Assembly (NCBI RefSeq): GCF_021800405.1
Contig: NZ_CP084550.1
Location: forward strand, 3,968,001-4,032,000
DNA: 64,000 nt
Direction of reading: 5' to 3'
Source of the DNA: Arthrobacter sp. FW306-07-I
GTDB lineage: Bacteria; Actinomycetota; Actinomycetes; Actinomycetales; Micrococcaceae
Shown here: in pieces, positions 46,830 to 57,065 of the stretch
Position numbering within the stretch: the stretch's first letter is position 1
Layout of the letters: each line of letters starts with the position of its first letter
Notes under the pieces: generated by a model
The model's database searches: none
What the model saw: only the letters and a program-made list of their open reading frames with translations
Told to the model about the DNA's origin: nothing
Program-made: the position numbers and the translations under genes

Positions 46830-47635
46830 AGGACACCTTCCGGTCCGCGCTGGCTGCGGAAAAGCACAAGGGTAAGGCAGGCCGGCCGCTGGCCGGCATG
46901 TGGGTCTGCTCCGGCAGCCCGCTCATCGCCGAACTCTGCGCCGGATCCGGACTGGACTGGCTGCTGATCGATGCCGAACACAGCCCCAACGGACTCGAAT
47001 CCATCCTCGCCCAGCTCCAGGCCATCCACGGCTACCCTGTGCATACCCTGGTCCGGCCGCCGGTCAACGACACCGTGGTGATCAAGCAGTACCTGGACCT
47101 GGGCGTGCAGAACCTGCTGATCCCCATGGTCAACTCGGTCGCCGAGGCCGAGGCCGCCGTGGCCGCCACCCGATACCCGCCGCAGGGCGTCCGGGGCGTG
47201 GGCTCCGCTCTTGCCCGCGCCGCACGGTGGAACCGGGTTCCGGACTACCTGGCCAAGGCCAACGAGACCATCAGCGTCACCGTCCAGATCGAATCCACGG
47301 CCGCCGTCGAGTCAGTGGAGGACATCCTCAAGGTCGACGGCGTGGACGCCGTCTTCGTCGGCCCGTCAGACCTCGCGGCCTCCATGGGACTGCTGGGACA
47401 GCAGGAACACCCCGACGTGCGCGCCGCCGTCGAACACTGCCTCGCCGCCGCCAAAACGGCCGGGAAACCTGCCGGCGTTAACGCCTTCAACCCGGACACC
47501 GCGCAGCATTATCTCGACCACGGCGCCGATTTCATCCTGGTTGGCGCCGACGTCGCCCTCCTGGCCCGCGGCTCCGAAGCCCTCGCGGCGAAGTTCGTAA
47601 AGCCAATCGACGGCGAAACACGGCCCAGCTACTAA
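46814..47635 (+). CDS. hpaI: 4-hydroxy-2-oxoheptanedioate aldolase
   Basis: Class II HpcH/HpaI aldolase of 273 residues that splits the final intermediate into pyruvate and succinic semialdehyde. GMWVCSGSPLIAELCAGSGLDWLLIDAEHSPN holds the catalytic His/Asp region, QIESTAAVESVEDIL has a metal Glu, and VFVGPSDLAASMG has a metal Asp. It is the last gene of the cluster. Succinic semialdehyde dehydrogenase must be encoded elsewhere. Confidence 0.94.
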   Translation: MPFRIEDTFRSALAAEKHKGKAGRPLAGMWVCSGSPLIAELCAGSGLDWLLIDAEHSPNGLESILAQLQAIHGYPVHTLVRPPVNDTVVIKQYLDLGVQNLLIPMVNSVAEAEAAVAATRYPPQGVRGVGSALARAARWNRVPDYLAKANETISVTVQIESTAAVESVEDILKVDGVDAVFVGPSDLAASMGLLGQQEHPDVRAAVEHCLAAAKTAGKPAGVNAFNPDTAQHYLDHGADFILVGADVALLARGSEALAAKFVKPIDGETRPSY

Positions 47636-47661
47636 GCCCCGGTGGTTGAGCCCGCTGCCGG

Positions 47662-47737
47662 ACTGGCCCAGTTTTAGACGCGGAAAACCCGGAAACCCGG
47701 GCTCCCGTCGTGGGTTATCTCCGAAAAGTGGGCCAGT
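47662..47737. repeat. Long intergenic inverted repeat after hpaI
   Basis: Arms 47662-47675 (ACTGGCCCAGTTTT) and 47724-47737 pair with one mismatch across a 48-base centre rich in CCCGG/GGG motifs that can also fold. It may end transcription of the hpa operon or be a REP/MITE-like element. Confidence 0.55.
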
Positions 47738-47758
47738 GTGGCACAGGGGCCTTCGTTG

Positions 47759-48157
47759 CTAGCCCATGGCCGGGGCGGCTGACGTCCGGCCGGCGAACTG
47801 CCGGCGGGCCCAGCGTGCCAGTTTCTTGCCCTTGCCCTTCCACCAGTTGTCCTCGTCCTGGTTGTGGTGGAACCGGAAGACGATGGCCACCAGCACGAAC
47901 ATGCCCATCACCACATCCATCCAGGAGGAAACCACCAAGGCGATGAAGACGGTCATGGCATTGGCCATGATGGACGGGATGGCCAGGGTCCGGAACACCG
48001 TGCTGGCCACGTAGCGCCGGTGCGACCTCGGGACGGAAAGCTCGCGGACCATGTCGAAGCAGACGCAGACCACCACGACAGTCTGCCCGATGGCCAGCAG
48101 GATCTGCCCAGGCAGGGAGTGGCTGAACGCGGCCACCGATTCCATTCCCGGACTCAT
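47759..48157 (-). CDS. Hypothetical membrane protein
   Basis: A protein of 132 residues with three probable membrane helices: GQILLAIGQTVVVVCVCFDMV (about residues 17-38), a central hydrophobic stretch around VFRTLAIPSIMANAMTVFIALVV, and VVMGMFVLVAIVFRF. A basic C-terminal tail follows. No family recognised. ATG 48157; the upstream frame has no better start. It lies between two hairpin elements, convergent with hpaI, and appears monocistronic. Confidence 0.55.
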   Translation of the reverse strand: MSPGMESVAAFSHSLPGQILLAIGQTVVVVCVCFDMVRELSVPRSHRRYVASTVFRTLAIPSIMANAMTVFIALVVSSWMDVVMGMFVLVAIVFRFHHNQDEDNWWKGKGKKLARWARRQFAGRTSAAPAMG

Positions 48158-48208
48158 GGCCGGGCCTTGCGGATGAGACCTTTGCTGAGAACTCTAAACA
48201 CGGAAAAA

Positions 48209-48271
48209 CCCCCAGAACTTGTGGAACCACCGCCGCTGATCCGGCGATGGTTCCATTCAAGTTTTAGGGGG
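48209..48271 (-). terminator. Intrinsic terminator of the dnaK operon
   Basis: On the minus strand a long interrupted stem (CCCCC, AACTTG, GGAACCA and CGCCG with their complements) ends in GGGGG followed by TTTTT. It starts 57 bases after the hspR stop. Confidence 0.88.
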
Positions 48272-48327
48272 CTGTCCGGTCACGAGTAGTAGGTACTCTA
48301 TTTTCGGCAGGCAGCGGAATGCAGTAC

Positions 48328-48753
48328 CTACTGCCCAATGGCCCGGGGCCGCCACAGCATGACAGCCTGCGACCTGGGCCGGGGCCGCTGTCCGCGTGCC
48401 AGGCTCACCACGTCACCGGCTGCGCCGGCAGCAAAGATCCGCGAGTCCACCGCACGGGGCCGGCGGCCCAGTTCCTCGGTGAGCTCGGTGATGCGGCTCT
48501 GGAGGGCCGCGACCTGGTTTTCGAGTTCCAGGATGCGCTTGATGCCCTCGAGCGATACGCCTTCCTGGGACAGCCGCTGCACTTCCCGCAGCATGTTCAC
48601 ATCACGCTGCGAATAGCGCCGCGATTTCCCGGGGGCGCGGCTGGGCTTGACGATGCCCAGCCGGTCGTACTGCCGCAGGGTCTGCGGATGCATGTCCGCC
48701 AGCTCGGCCGCCACGGAGATCACGAAGATCGGCTGGTCAGCACTGATGTCCAC
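48328..48753 (-). CDS. hspR: Heat-shock repressor HspR (MerR family)
   Basis: A protein of 141 residues. The winged helix-turn-helix VISVAAELADMHPQTLRQYDRLGIVKPSRAPGKSRRYSQRDV covers residues 11-52. A coiled-coil segment follows (RILELENQVAALQSRITELTEEL), then a basic tail. HspR binds HAIR boxes with DnaK as co-repressor in actinobacteria. It is the last gene of the operon it controls, 14 bases after dnaJ. Two HAIR boxes are present at the dnaK promoter. Confidence 0.95.
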   Translation of the reverse strand: MDISADQPIFVISVAAELADMHPQTLRQYDRLGIVKPSRAPGKSRRYSQRDVNMLREVQRLSQEGVSLEGIKRILELENQVAALQSRITELTEELGRRPRAVDSRIFAAGAAGDVVSLARGQRPRPRSQAVMLWRPRAIGQ

Positions 48754-48767
48754 GGCTCACCTCCGCC

Positions 48768-49739
48768 CTAAAGCCGGGCCTTGGCTGCCAGGCCCTCGCG
48801 GACGTCCGCCGACGACGTTGCCTCGGCGAACGCCTTGACCGCAGCTTCGGCGTCCTTGTTGAGATTCTTGGGAACTGCGACGTCGATGGTCACCAGAAGG
48901 TCGCCGGTGCCCTTGGAGGTCTTCACGCCTTTGCCCTTCACCCGCAGGGTGCGTCCCGACGGCGTGCCCGCCGGGACGCGGACCTTCACCTTGTCGCCGT
49001 CGATGGTAGGCACTTCGATGTCGGCGCCCAGGGCAGCCTCCGGGAAGGTGACCGGGACGTGGATGCGGAGGTTGTCGCCGTCGCGCGTGTAAAAAGCGTG
49101 GGGCTGGACGGAGACGGACACCACCAGGTCGCCGCTGCCGGCAGCACCCGGCTGGCCCTTGCCGCGCACGCGGACCTTCTGGCCGTCCTTGATGCCGGCA
49201 GGAACGCGGACATCGATGACTTCGCCGCTGGGCTCGCGCAGGCCGATAGTGGTGCCGCGGATGGAACCGGCAAAGGAAATGCTGGTGGAAGCGGTCCGGT
49301 CAGCGCCCTTCTGCGGCGTGCGCTGGAACCCGGGGGCACCGCCGAAGCCGCCAAAAAGATCCGCGAACTCGGGAGGGATGCCACCGGCGGAAGGATTGAA
49401 CCCGCCCGCATGGCGTCCGGTGTTGCCGGTGAACAGGCCGCCGAACATGTCCTCGAACCCGCCGTTGCCACCGGCGGCACCGCCGGGAGCAAACCGCGCC
49501 CCGCTGCCCATGGCCCGGATGGCGTCATACTGCTGGCGCTCATCGGGATCCGAAAGCACCGAATAAGCCTCGGAGATGTCCTTGAACTTCTTCTCGGAAG
49601 CAGCGTTCCCCGCATTCGTATCAGGGTGGTGCTGGCGCGCAAGCTTCCGGTAGGCCTTCTTGATGTCGGCGTCGGAAGCGTCCTTGGCAACACCAAGGAT
49701 CTTGTAAAAGTCCTTGTCCACCCAATCCTGGCTAGCCAA
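48768..49739 (-). CDS. dnaJ: Co-chaperone DnaJ, zinc-finger-less type
   Basis: A protein of 323 residues. J-domain at residues 8-75 with the HPD motif in RQHHPDTNAG. A Gly/Phe-rich linker follows (residues 80-140). Two C-terminal substrate-binding domains are present (PAGIKDGQKVRVRGKGQPG and GDKVKVRVPAGTPSGRTLRVKGKG). The four CxxCxGxG zinc repeats of DnaJ1 are absent, so this is a CbpA-like/DnaJ2 type, as commonly found in hspR operons. ATG 49739. Confidence 0.93.
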   Translation of the reverse strand: MASQDWVDKDFYKILGVAKDASDADIKKAYRKLARQHHPDTNAGNAASEKKFKDISEAYSVLSDPDERQQYDAIRAMGSGARFAPGGAAGGNGGFEDMFGGLFTGNTGRHAGGFNPSAGGIPPEFADLFGGFGGAPGFQRTPQKGADRTASTSISFAGSIRGTTIGLREPSGEVIDVRVPAGIKDGQKVRVRGKGQPGAAGSGDLVVSVSVQPHAFYTRDGDNLRIHVPVTFPEAALGADIEVPTIDGDKVKVRVPAGTPSGRTLRVKGKGVKTSKGTGDLLVTIDVAVPKNLNKDAEAAVKAFAEATSSADVREGLAAKARL

Positions 49740-49766
49740 TGGCGTTTCCTTTCAAAAAGTACGTGC

Positions 49767-49823
49767 CGAGATGGCAGTTCACATCAGTGTTCTTACGAAT
49801 CATTGCTGCGAACTGCCATCTCG
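49767..49823. repeat. Perfect 14-bp inverted repeat between grpE and dnaJ
   Basis: CGAGATGGCAGTTC (49767-49780) and its exact complement (49810-49823) enclose a 29-base loop in the 95-base gap between the two genes. It lies inside one operon, so an intercistronic processing or stability signal is possible, or a dispersed REP-like element. Confidence 0.65.
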
Positions 49824-49834
49824 TTGGAGTAATG

Positions 49835-50542
49835 CTACGCAGGTACAGCGACGATGACCTGGGCTGCGCGGAGGACGCGGTCTCCTGATTTGTAGCCTGA
49901 GCGGAGCACCTGGCTGACGGTGTCAACCTCGATGTCCTCGCCGGGCTGCTGGATCAGGGCCTCGTGGATCGTGGGATCGAACTCCACGCCGGTCTCGTTG
50001 ATGCGGACCAGGCCGTACGTCTTCAGCGCGTTCTCCAGTTTGTTGGCGATCGCGGCGAAGGGTCCGTCGGTGAGGTCGCCGTGCTGACGGGCGGCGTCGA
50101 CGTCGTCCAGGACCGGGAGCAGGGAGTTCAGGACGCCGATGACGGCCATTTCCCCTGCCACGGCGCGGTCGCGTTCAACGCGCTTGCGGTAGTTGACGTA
50201 CTCAGCCTGGAGGCGGAGCAGGTCGTTGCGCAGTTCGGCTGCCTCGGCGTTGCCGGTTGATCCTGCCGGTGCCCCCTGGGCCACGGATTCCTCGGCCGGC
50301 ACGTCCACGCCGTTGAGAATCTCCTCGGCCTGGGCCAGTGCGTCGCCGTCGGAATCTGCTCCGGCCTGGGAACCGGCCCCGGGGGCAGTGTTTCCGCCTT
50401 CAGCGTGACTGCCCTCGGGGTGCCGGGCCTGCCCGGTCACCGGGTCAACCTTGCGGTTGTCCCGGATGATCGGTTCGCCGTTCTGACCGCGCTCCTGGCC
50501 GGCGGATGCGTTGTGCTCTTCCTCGTTACCGTGGTGCGGCAT
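49835..50542 (-). CDS. grpE: Nucleotide exchange factor GrpE
   Basis: A protein of 235 residues. A disordered acidic/Gly N-terminus of about 90 residues precedes the long coiled-coil helix ELRNDLLRLQAEYVNYRKRVERDR. A beta domain follows that contains GVEFDPTIHEALIQQPGEDIE and VLRSGYKSGDRVLRAAQVIVA. It releases ADP from DnaK. Only three bases separate it from dnaK. The long N-terminal extension is common in actinobacteria. Confidence 0.95.
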   Translation of the reverse strand: MPHHGNEEEHNASAGQERGQNGEPIIRDNRKVDPVTGQARHPEGSHAEGGNTAPGAGSQAGADSDGDALAQAEEILNGVDVPAEESVAQGAPAGSTGNAEAAELRNDLLRLQAEYVNYRKRVERDRAVAGEMAVIGVLNSLLPVLDDVDAARQHGDLTDGPFAAIANKLENALKTYGLVRINETGVEFDPTIHEALIQQPGEDIEVDTVSQVLRSGYKSGDRVLRAAQVIVAVPA

Positions 50543-50545
50543 GGG

Positions 50546-52486
<1,941 letters not shown>

Positions 52487-52488
<2 letters not shown>

Positions 52489-52514
52489 TCTACTCAGGGC
52501 GCCACCGATGTCAA
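52487..52514 (-). promoter_or_regulatory. dnaK promoter
   Basis: On the minus strand TTGACA (52514-52509), 16 bases, TAGAGT (52492-52487). It lies between and partly under the two HAIR boxes. Confidence 0.7.
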
Positions 52515-52516
52515 TC

Positions 52517-52545
52517 CAAAGTTGAGCGGACCCCGCTCAACTTTG
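52517..52545. promoter_or_regulatory. HAIR box, distal copy
   Basis: Perfect 11-bp arms CAAAGTTGAGC and GCTCAACTTTG around GGACCCC; the core GTTGAGC-N7-GCTCAAC fits the HAIR consensus. It ends three bases upstream of the -35 element. Confidence 0.88.
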
Positions 52546-52656
52546 AAATGTGTCCAGGCTTAAGGCCGCAAAATTCCTTGTGTTTCCGGCATCCAAAGAA
52601 AGATGTACGACGGCGGCAGGGCAGTTCGCTCTGCGAGAACGGCGCCGCCGGGCTGC

Positions 52657-53097
52657 TTAGCGCTCCGTGCCGCGGTCTCCGTGGAGGGGTCCGCGTTCCT
52701 CCGTTGTCGCCTGCATCTGGCCGCCGCCGGTCAGCCCTTCTCGGATGACTTTCTCGGTGCGGGCATCACCGGCCGTCCCGGCATCACCGTAATTGCCTTC
52801 CTCATACTCGCCCTCCGGCGTACCCCGCTCCGGCTCATTGAGGGCACCCGCGTCGCCATAGTCGCCGTCTTCGTATTGCCCGTCTTCCCCCGCATTTTCC
52901 GCGCGGGTGCCGGCAGGCCCGGCGTCCCCGTAATCGCCCTCCAGGTACTGGCCCTCACCCGCGCCCTCCGCCGGCCTGTCCACGGCTCCGGCGTCGCCGT
53001 AATCGCCATCCACGTACTGCCCACCTTCCCCTTCCAGTCCAGGTGCGCTGCTGCCGCTGCGGGGTTCCTCGGCTGCAAATTCCGGGTTCTCAGTCAT
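52657..53097 (-). CDS. Acidic repeat protein with four YGDAG units
   Basis: A hydrophilic, acidic protein of 146 residues without signal peptide or membrane helix. Residues 26-115 are four tandem repeats of 23-24 residues, each opening G-Q/E-Y-x-D/E-G-D/N-YGDAG and joined by variable Pro/Ala/Glu linkers. A charged tail of about 30 residues follows. No family recognised; the regular aromatic-acidic pattern suggests a disordered binding or phase-separating protein, or a Tyr-phosphorylation substrate, but nothing in the sequence decides. ATG 53097. Located beyond the dnaK promoter on the same strand and after a hairpin from the MMPL gene, so probably transcribed alone. Confidence 0.6.
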   Translation of the reverse strand: MTENPEFAAEEPRSGSSAPGLEGEGGQYVDGDYGDAGAVDRPAEGAGEGQYLEGDYGDAGPAGTRAENAGEDGQYEDGDYGDAGALNEPERGTPEGEYEEGNYGDAGTAGDARTEKVIREGLTGGGQMQATTEERGPLHGDRGTER

Positions 53098-53207
53098 GGT
53101 GCATCTCTCCTTCGAGGCTCCGCGTCCGTGCGGGCGCATTGGCAGTCTACCGACGGGGCGGGCGCACCAACAGGGTTCCGGCGGCCCGCATCGCCCACTG
53201 GAAACGG

Positions 53208-53242
53208 CTGTTGCCGCCACCGTGGAATGGTGGCGGCAACAG
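53208..53242. terminator. Hairpin after the MMPL gene
   Basis: A 13-bp perfect stem (53208-53220, 53230-53242) with a 9-base loop, 24 bases beyond the MMPL stop. No T-run. Confidence 0.55.
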
Positions 53243-53265
53243 GGTTAGGGCGGGAAAGGCAGGGA

Positions 53266-55467
53266 CTAGCGGGTGGGAACCTCTTCCAGGGGCTCGACGC
53301 CGGGCTCCCGCGGCTGCACGGCGTTTCCGCCGTCGGTCCGCCCCAGCTTGCTGGGCCACCAGATTCGAGGGCCGATGTCGTAGGCCAGGGCCGGGACCAG
53401 CAGCGAGCGCACCAGCATGGTGTCCAGCAGGACGCCGAAGGCCACGATGAAGGCCAGCTGCACCAGGAACATGATCGGAATGACACCCAATGCCGCAAAG
53501 GTGGCGGCCAGCACCACGCCTGCGGAGGTGATGACGCCGCCGGTCACGCCGAGGCCGCGGAGGATGCCGGGGCGGGTGCCATGCTTGAGCGATTCCTCCC
53601 GGACCCGGCTCATCAGGAAGATGTTGTAGTCCACGCCCAGGGCCACCAGGAACACGAAACCGAACAACGGAACGGTTGCGTCGGCGCCGGGGAAGCCGAA
53701 GAGGTTGTTGAACACGAAGGCCGAGACTCCCAGCGCGGCTGCGTAGGACAGCACCACGGAGAGCACCAGCAGGACCGGGGCCACGACGGAGCGCAGCAGC
53801 AGCATCAGGATAAAGAGGATCACCACCAGCACCACGGGGATGATGACCACCAGGTCGTGCTGGGCAGTGGTGTTGGTGTCCAGCGCCGTTGCGGTTACGC
53901 CGCCAACCAGGGCGCCGGGATCAACGGCCTTCACCTCGGTGCGGAGGGCCTTGATGGTTTCCTCCGCCTCCAGCGAGTCCGCGGCATTGTTCAGCGTGGC
54001 ATTGATCAGCACCTTTCCGTCCCGTACGTCCGGGGCGCTGGGAGTGCCGGGGGCTCCGGTGATGGGCACACTGCCCGGGCCGAGCAGGTACGCCTCGCCC
54101 ACGCCGTCGTCCGCTTTCACCTTGGCCAGCACCTCTGCTGCCTTGTCCTGGTCGGCCACCACGACGGCGGGGCTGCCGCTGCCGGCGTCGAAGTGCCGGG
54201 CCAGTGCGTCCTGGCCGTCGACGGCATTGGAGGCGGTGAGGATGACATCCGTCTGCGGCACGCCGTTGGCTTTCAGCTGGAACAGGCCGCCTGCGGCGAC
54301 CAGCAGCAGGAGGACTGAGGCCACCCATACTGTCCTGGGGCGGCGCGACACCAGCGAACCGGTGGCGCGCCACAGGCCCTTCTGGCCTTCGAGCCCGGTG
54401 ACCAGCTCAGGCTCGCGCTGGTCTGCCGGCAGGAGCTTGGGACGGAAGGGCCAGTACGCGGCCCTGCCAAGCAGAGCCATCAGGGCGGGCAGCAGGGTCA
54501 GCGCGGCGAACAGGGCGCACAGGATGCCTGCCGCGGCAACCGGCCCCAGTGCCTTGTTGGAGTTCAGGTCGGAAAAGAGGAGGCACAGCAGCGCGATGAT
54601 CACGGTGGCGCCGGAGGCCACGATCGGCTCGAAGGACGCTTTCCAGGCGGTCAGGACGGCGGCGGTGCGGTTGGTGGTGTGGGTGAGGGCCTCGCGGAAG
54701 CGGGCTACGAAGAGCAGGGCGTAGTCCGTGGCCGCGCCGATCACCAGGATGGAGAGGATGCCCTGGCTTTGGCCGTTGAGCTGGATCCAGCCGGCCTTGG
54801 CCATGCCGAACACCAGCAGGATGGCAGCGCACAGGGCGAACACCGAGGTCAGCAGCACCATGATGGGCAGCAGCAGGGACCGATAGACGATCAGGAGGAT
54901 CACGAACACGGCGGACAGGGCCACGAGCAGCAGGATGCCGTCGATTCCGCCGAACGCAGCGGTAAGGTCCGCCGCAAGTCCGGCCGGACCGGTCACGAAG
55001 GTCTGGGCACCTTCGGGCGCTGCCTCCTTGACCGTGTCGCGGAGTTCCTTGACGGCGTCCTTGAGCTCGGCCGACGATCCGATGGGCACAACGAACTGCA
55101 CAGCCTTGGCGTCATTGGAGGGAATTGGGCCGATGACGGTGCTGCCCAGCTTGAGGTTCTCAAGGTCGGCCTTCAGGGTGGCAAGTTCGCCCAGCTGCGG
55201 GGGCGTGAATGCCTCGCTCTTCTCGATGACGATGATGCCGGGGACTTCGTCGGAGTCACGGAACTTCGCCTGCCAATCCTGGGCCTCCGTGGCCTCGGCG
55301 CTGGCGGGCAGGAAGGAGGCCTGGTCGTTGGACGAAACCTCCTCCAGGCGGCCGAAGGTTGGGCCGCCCACGCCCGCGAGGCCCAGCCAGGTCAGCACCA
55401 GGACAACCGGGACCAGCCAGCGCAGCCAGAACGGGACACGTTCCCTGCCAACTTTTGTGCGTTTCAT
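53266..55467 (-). CDS. MMPL/RND-family membrane transporter
   Basis: A protein of 733 residues with the 1+5+1+5 helix pattern of MMPL proteins. A first helix (WLVPVVLVLTWLGLAGVGG) is followed by a soluble domain to about residue 180. A five-helix block includes VIGAATDYALLFVARFREAL, with the proton-relay Asp-Tyr pair. A second soluble domain and a second block follow (FLVALGVDYNIFLMSRVREE, again GVDYN). Proton-driven export of a lipid, drug or siderophore is expected. ATG 55467 with the frame beginning KRTKVGRERVPFW. Divergent from a MarR gene with a shared operator, so drug- or lipid-inducible expression is likely. Confidence 0.92.
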   Translation of the reverse strand: MKRTKVGRERVPFWLRWLVPVVLVLTWLGLAGVGGPTFGRLEEVSSNDQASFLPASAEATEAQDWQAKFRDSDEVPGIIVIEKSEAFTPPQLGELATLKADLENLKLGSTVIGPIPSNDAKAVQFVVPIGSSAELKDAVKELRDTVKEAAPEGAQTFVTGPAGLAADLTAAFGGIDGILLLVALSAVFVILLIVYRSLLLPIMVLLTSVFALCAAILLVFGMAKAGWIQLNGQSQGILSILVIGAATDYALLFVARFREALTHTTNRTAAVLTAWKASFEPIVASGATVIIALLCLLFSDLNSNKALGPVAAAGILCALFAALTLLPALMALLGRAAYWPFRPKLLPADQREPELVTGLEGQKGLWRATGSLVSRRPRTVWVASVLLLLVAAGGLFQLKANGVPQTDVILTASNAVDGQDALARHFDAGSGSPAVVVADQDKAAEVLAKVKADDGVGEAYLLGPGSVPITGAPGTPSAPDVRDGKVLINATLNNAADSLEAEETIKALRTEVKAVDPGALVGGVTATALDTNTTAQHDLVVIIPVVLVVILFILMLLLRSVVAPVLLVLSVVLSYAAALGVSAFVFNNLFGFPGADATVPLFGFVFLVALGVDYNIFLMSRVREESLKHGTRPGILRGLGVTGGVITSAGVVLAATFAALGVIPIMFLVQLAFIVAFGVLLDTMLVRSLLVPALAYDIGPRIWWPSKLGRTDGGNAVQPREPGVEPLEEVPTR

Positions 55468-55516
55468 GATGCCTTCCGGGGGTGAGCAGGAGGAGTAGTA
55501 TTTGTTCCAGCATAGA

Positions 55517-55537
55517 TTATCTCCATGACAGAGATAA
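55517..55537. promoter_or_regulatory. MarR-type operator TTATCTC-N7-GAGATAA
   Basis: Perfect 7-bp arms with a 7-base spacer in the divergent region, 50 bases upstream of the MMPL gene and 134 upstream of marR. Form and position fit a MarR dimer site. Confidence 0.65.
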
Positions 55538-55670
55538 GTGCCAGTCAAGCTTTTTTCGTTTCGCCGGAACTATTGCCCGGCGGGTGCAGGTGGCTCCATG
55601 GGGCCTGGAGTAATATCCGTCAGGACGCCTGGGCAAAACTCGGCGCAGGAATGAAAGCTGGGAGGTGGAG

Positions 55671-56171
55671 ATGGCGGAGAACAAGGCTCCGGATGCTTCC
55701 CCTTTTGAGCAGGCAGGCCCGGAGTTCGGGCACCCGCTGCTGCGGATCCTGCAGGAGTTCACCATCGAGGCGAACCGCTACGTGGATGCCGCCGGGGACC
55801 GCAAGGACATGCACCGCACGGACATGAACGCCCTCGCCGTGATCATGCGCCATACCGCCAGGGGCAACGTGGTGACGCCCGGCCTGCTGCGGAAGGAACT
55901 GAACCTGAGTTCACCCGCCACTACCGCACTGATCGACCGGCTGGACCAATCCGGGCATGTGGTCCGGGAACGCCACAGCACGGATCGGCGTCAGGTCCAG
56001 CTCAAGATGACACCGAAGGCATTCCGGGAAGGGGGTGCCATCTTCGCTCCGCTGGCGCAGCACATGGGCAGCGCCATCGCCGGCTTCTCGGAGGAGGAGC
56101 TGGACACTGTCACGCGCTTCATGACGGCAATGATTGACGCAACCGTGGCGGCAAGGACGGAATCCGAATAG
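55671..56171 (+). CDS. MarR-family transcriptional regulator
   Basis: A protein of 166 residues. The winged helix reads MHRTDMNALAVIMRHTARGNVVTPGLLRKELNLSSPATTALIDRLDQSGHVVRERHSTDRRQVQLKMT (about residues 45-110), with the typical Asp-Arg-Arg wing. Helices at both ends form the dimer. ATG 55671 has GGAGG five bases upstream. Divergent from the MMPL exporter and presumably its repressor. The methyltransferase gene follows after 29 bases. Confidence 0.9.
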   Translation: MAENKAPDASPFEQAGPEFGHPLLRILQEFTIEANRYVDAAGDRKDMHRTDMNALAVIMRHTARGNVVTPGLLRKELNLSSPATTALIDRLDQSGHVVRERHSTDRRQVQLKMTPKAFREGGAIFAPLAQHMGSAIAGFSEEELDTVTRFMTAMIDATVAARTESE

Positions 56172-56200
56172 CAGGACCGATGGAGGGGTAGCGTTTGATC

Positions 56201-57019
56201 ATGAGTGCGCAGCAGCCCGAAGACGACGTTTACACGCACGGCCACCACGAATCGGTGGTCCGCGCCCATGCCGCCAGGACCGCCGAAAATTCCGCGGCCT
56301 TCGTCCTCCCCTACCTCACGCCCGGGTCGACCCTGCTGGACGTCGGCTGCGGACCGGGCACCATCACCTGCGACTTCGCCGCCCTGGTCAACCCCGGAAA
56401 GGTCACCGGGTTGGACCGTTCACCGGACATCGTCGCCCAGGCTCAGGCGCTCGCCGTCGAACGGGAAGTGCCCAATGTGGACTTCGTGGCGGGCAACATC
56501 TATGACCTCGACTTTCCCGACGAAAGCTTCGACGTCGTCCATGCCCACCAGGTACTCCAGCACCTGACCGATCCCGTGGAGGCCCTGCGGGAGATGCGGC
56601 GCGTGGCCAAGCCGGGCGGCATCGTGGCGGTACGGGACGCCGACTTCCACGGCATGAGCTGGTACCCCGAAATCCCTGAGCTGGACGAGTGGATGGACCT
56701 GTACCAGCGGATCGCGCGCCGCAACGGAGCAGAGCCCGACGCCGGGCGGCGGCTGGTCAGCTGGGCCCAGTCCGCGGGCTTCACCGATGTCGCCCCCACC
56801 AGCAGCAACTGGCTTTACGCGACCGCACAGCAGCGCCGCTGGCAGGCACGCGTCTGGGGTGAGCGGGTACTGCATTCAGCCTTCGCCGAGCAGGCGCTGG
56901 AGTACGGGTACGCCGAGCCCGCGGACCTGGCGCGGATCTCGGCCGGCTGGCACCGCTGGGGCTCCACGGACGACGGCTGGTTCCTGATCCCCAACGGCGA
57001 GGTCATCGCCCGGGCGTAG
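56201..57019 (+). CDS. Class I SAM-dependent methyltransferase
   Basis: A protein of 272 residues. Motif I LLDVGCGPGTITCDFA is at residues 45-60. KVTGLDRSPDIVAQA (acidic loop), FPDESFDVVHAHQVLQHL and KPGGIVAVRDADF follow. The family resembles UbiE/arsenite-type small-molecule methyltransferases; substrate unknown. ATG 56201 is 14 bases from GGAGG, while TTG 56195 is better spaced, so the protein may be two residues longer. Probably in one transcript with marR. Confidence 0.87.
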   Translation: MSAQQPEDDVYTHGHHESVVRAHAARTAENSAAFVLPYLTPGSTLLDVGCGPGTITCDFAALVNPGKVTGLDRSPDIVAQAQALAVEREVPNVDFVAGNIYDLDFPDESFDVVHAHQVLQHLTDPVEALREMRRVAKPGGIVAVRDADFHGMSWYPEIPELDEWMDLYQRIARRNGAEPDAGRRLVSWAQSAGFTDVAPTSSNWLYATAQQRRWQARVWGERVLHSAFAEQALEYGYAEPADLARISAGWHRWGSTDDGWFLIPNGEVIARA

Positions 57020-57053
57020 TTCCGCCGCTCGCCGTGGACACCCGCACCCCACG

Positions 57054-57059
57054 TAATAT
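57054..57059 (+). promoter_or_regulatory. -10 element TAATAT of a probably leaderless mRNA
   Basis: TAATAT ends six bases before GTG 57066, so transcription would begin at the start codon. No ribosome binding site is present. A clear -35 hexamer is not seen. Confidence 0.45.
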
Positions 57060-57065
57060 TGTTTA

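Noticed and set aside
52603..54318. Open frame of 571 codons on the plus strand opposite the YGDAG and MMPL genes
   Set aside because: Low-complexity sequence and antisense to a clear MMPL transporter.
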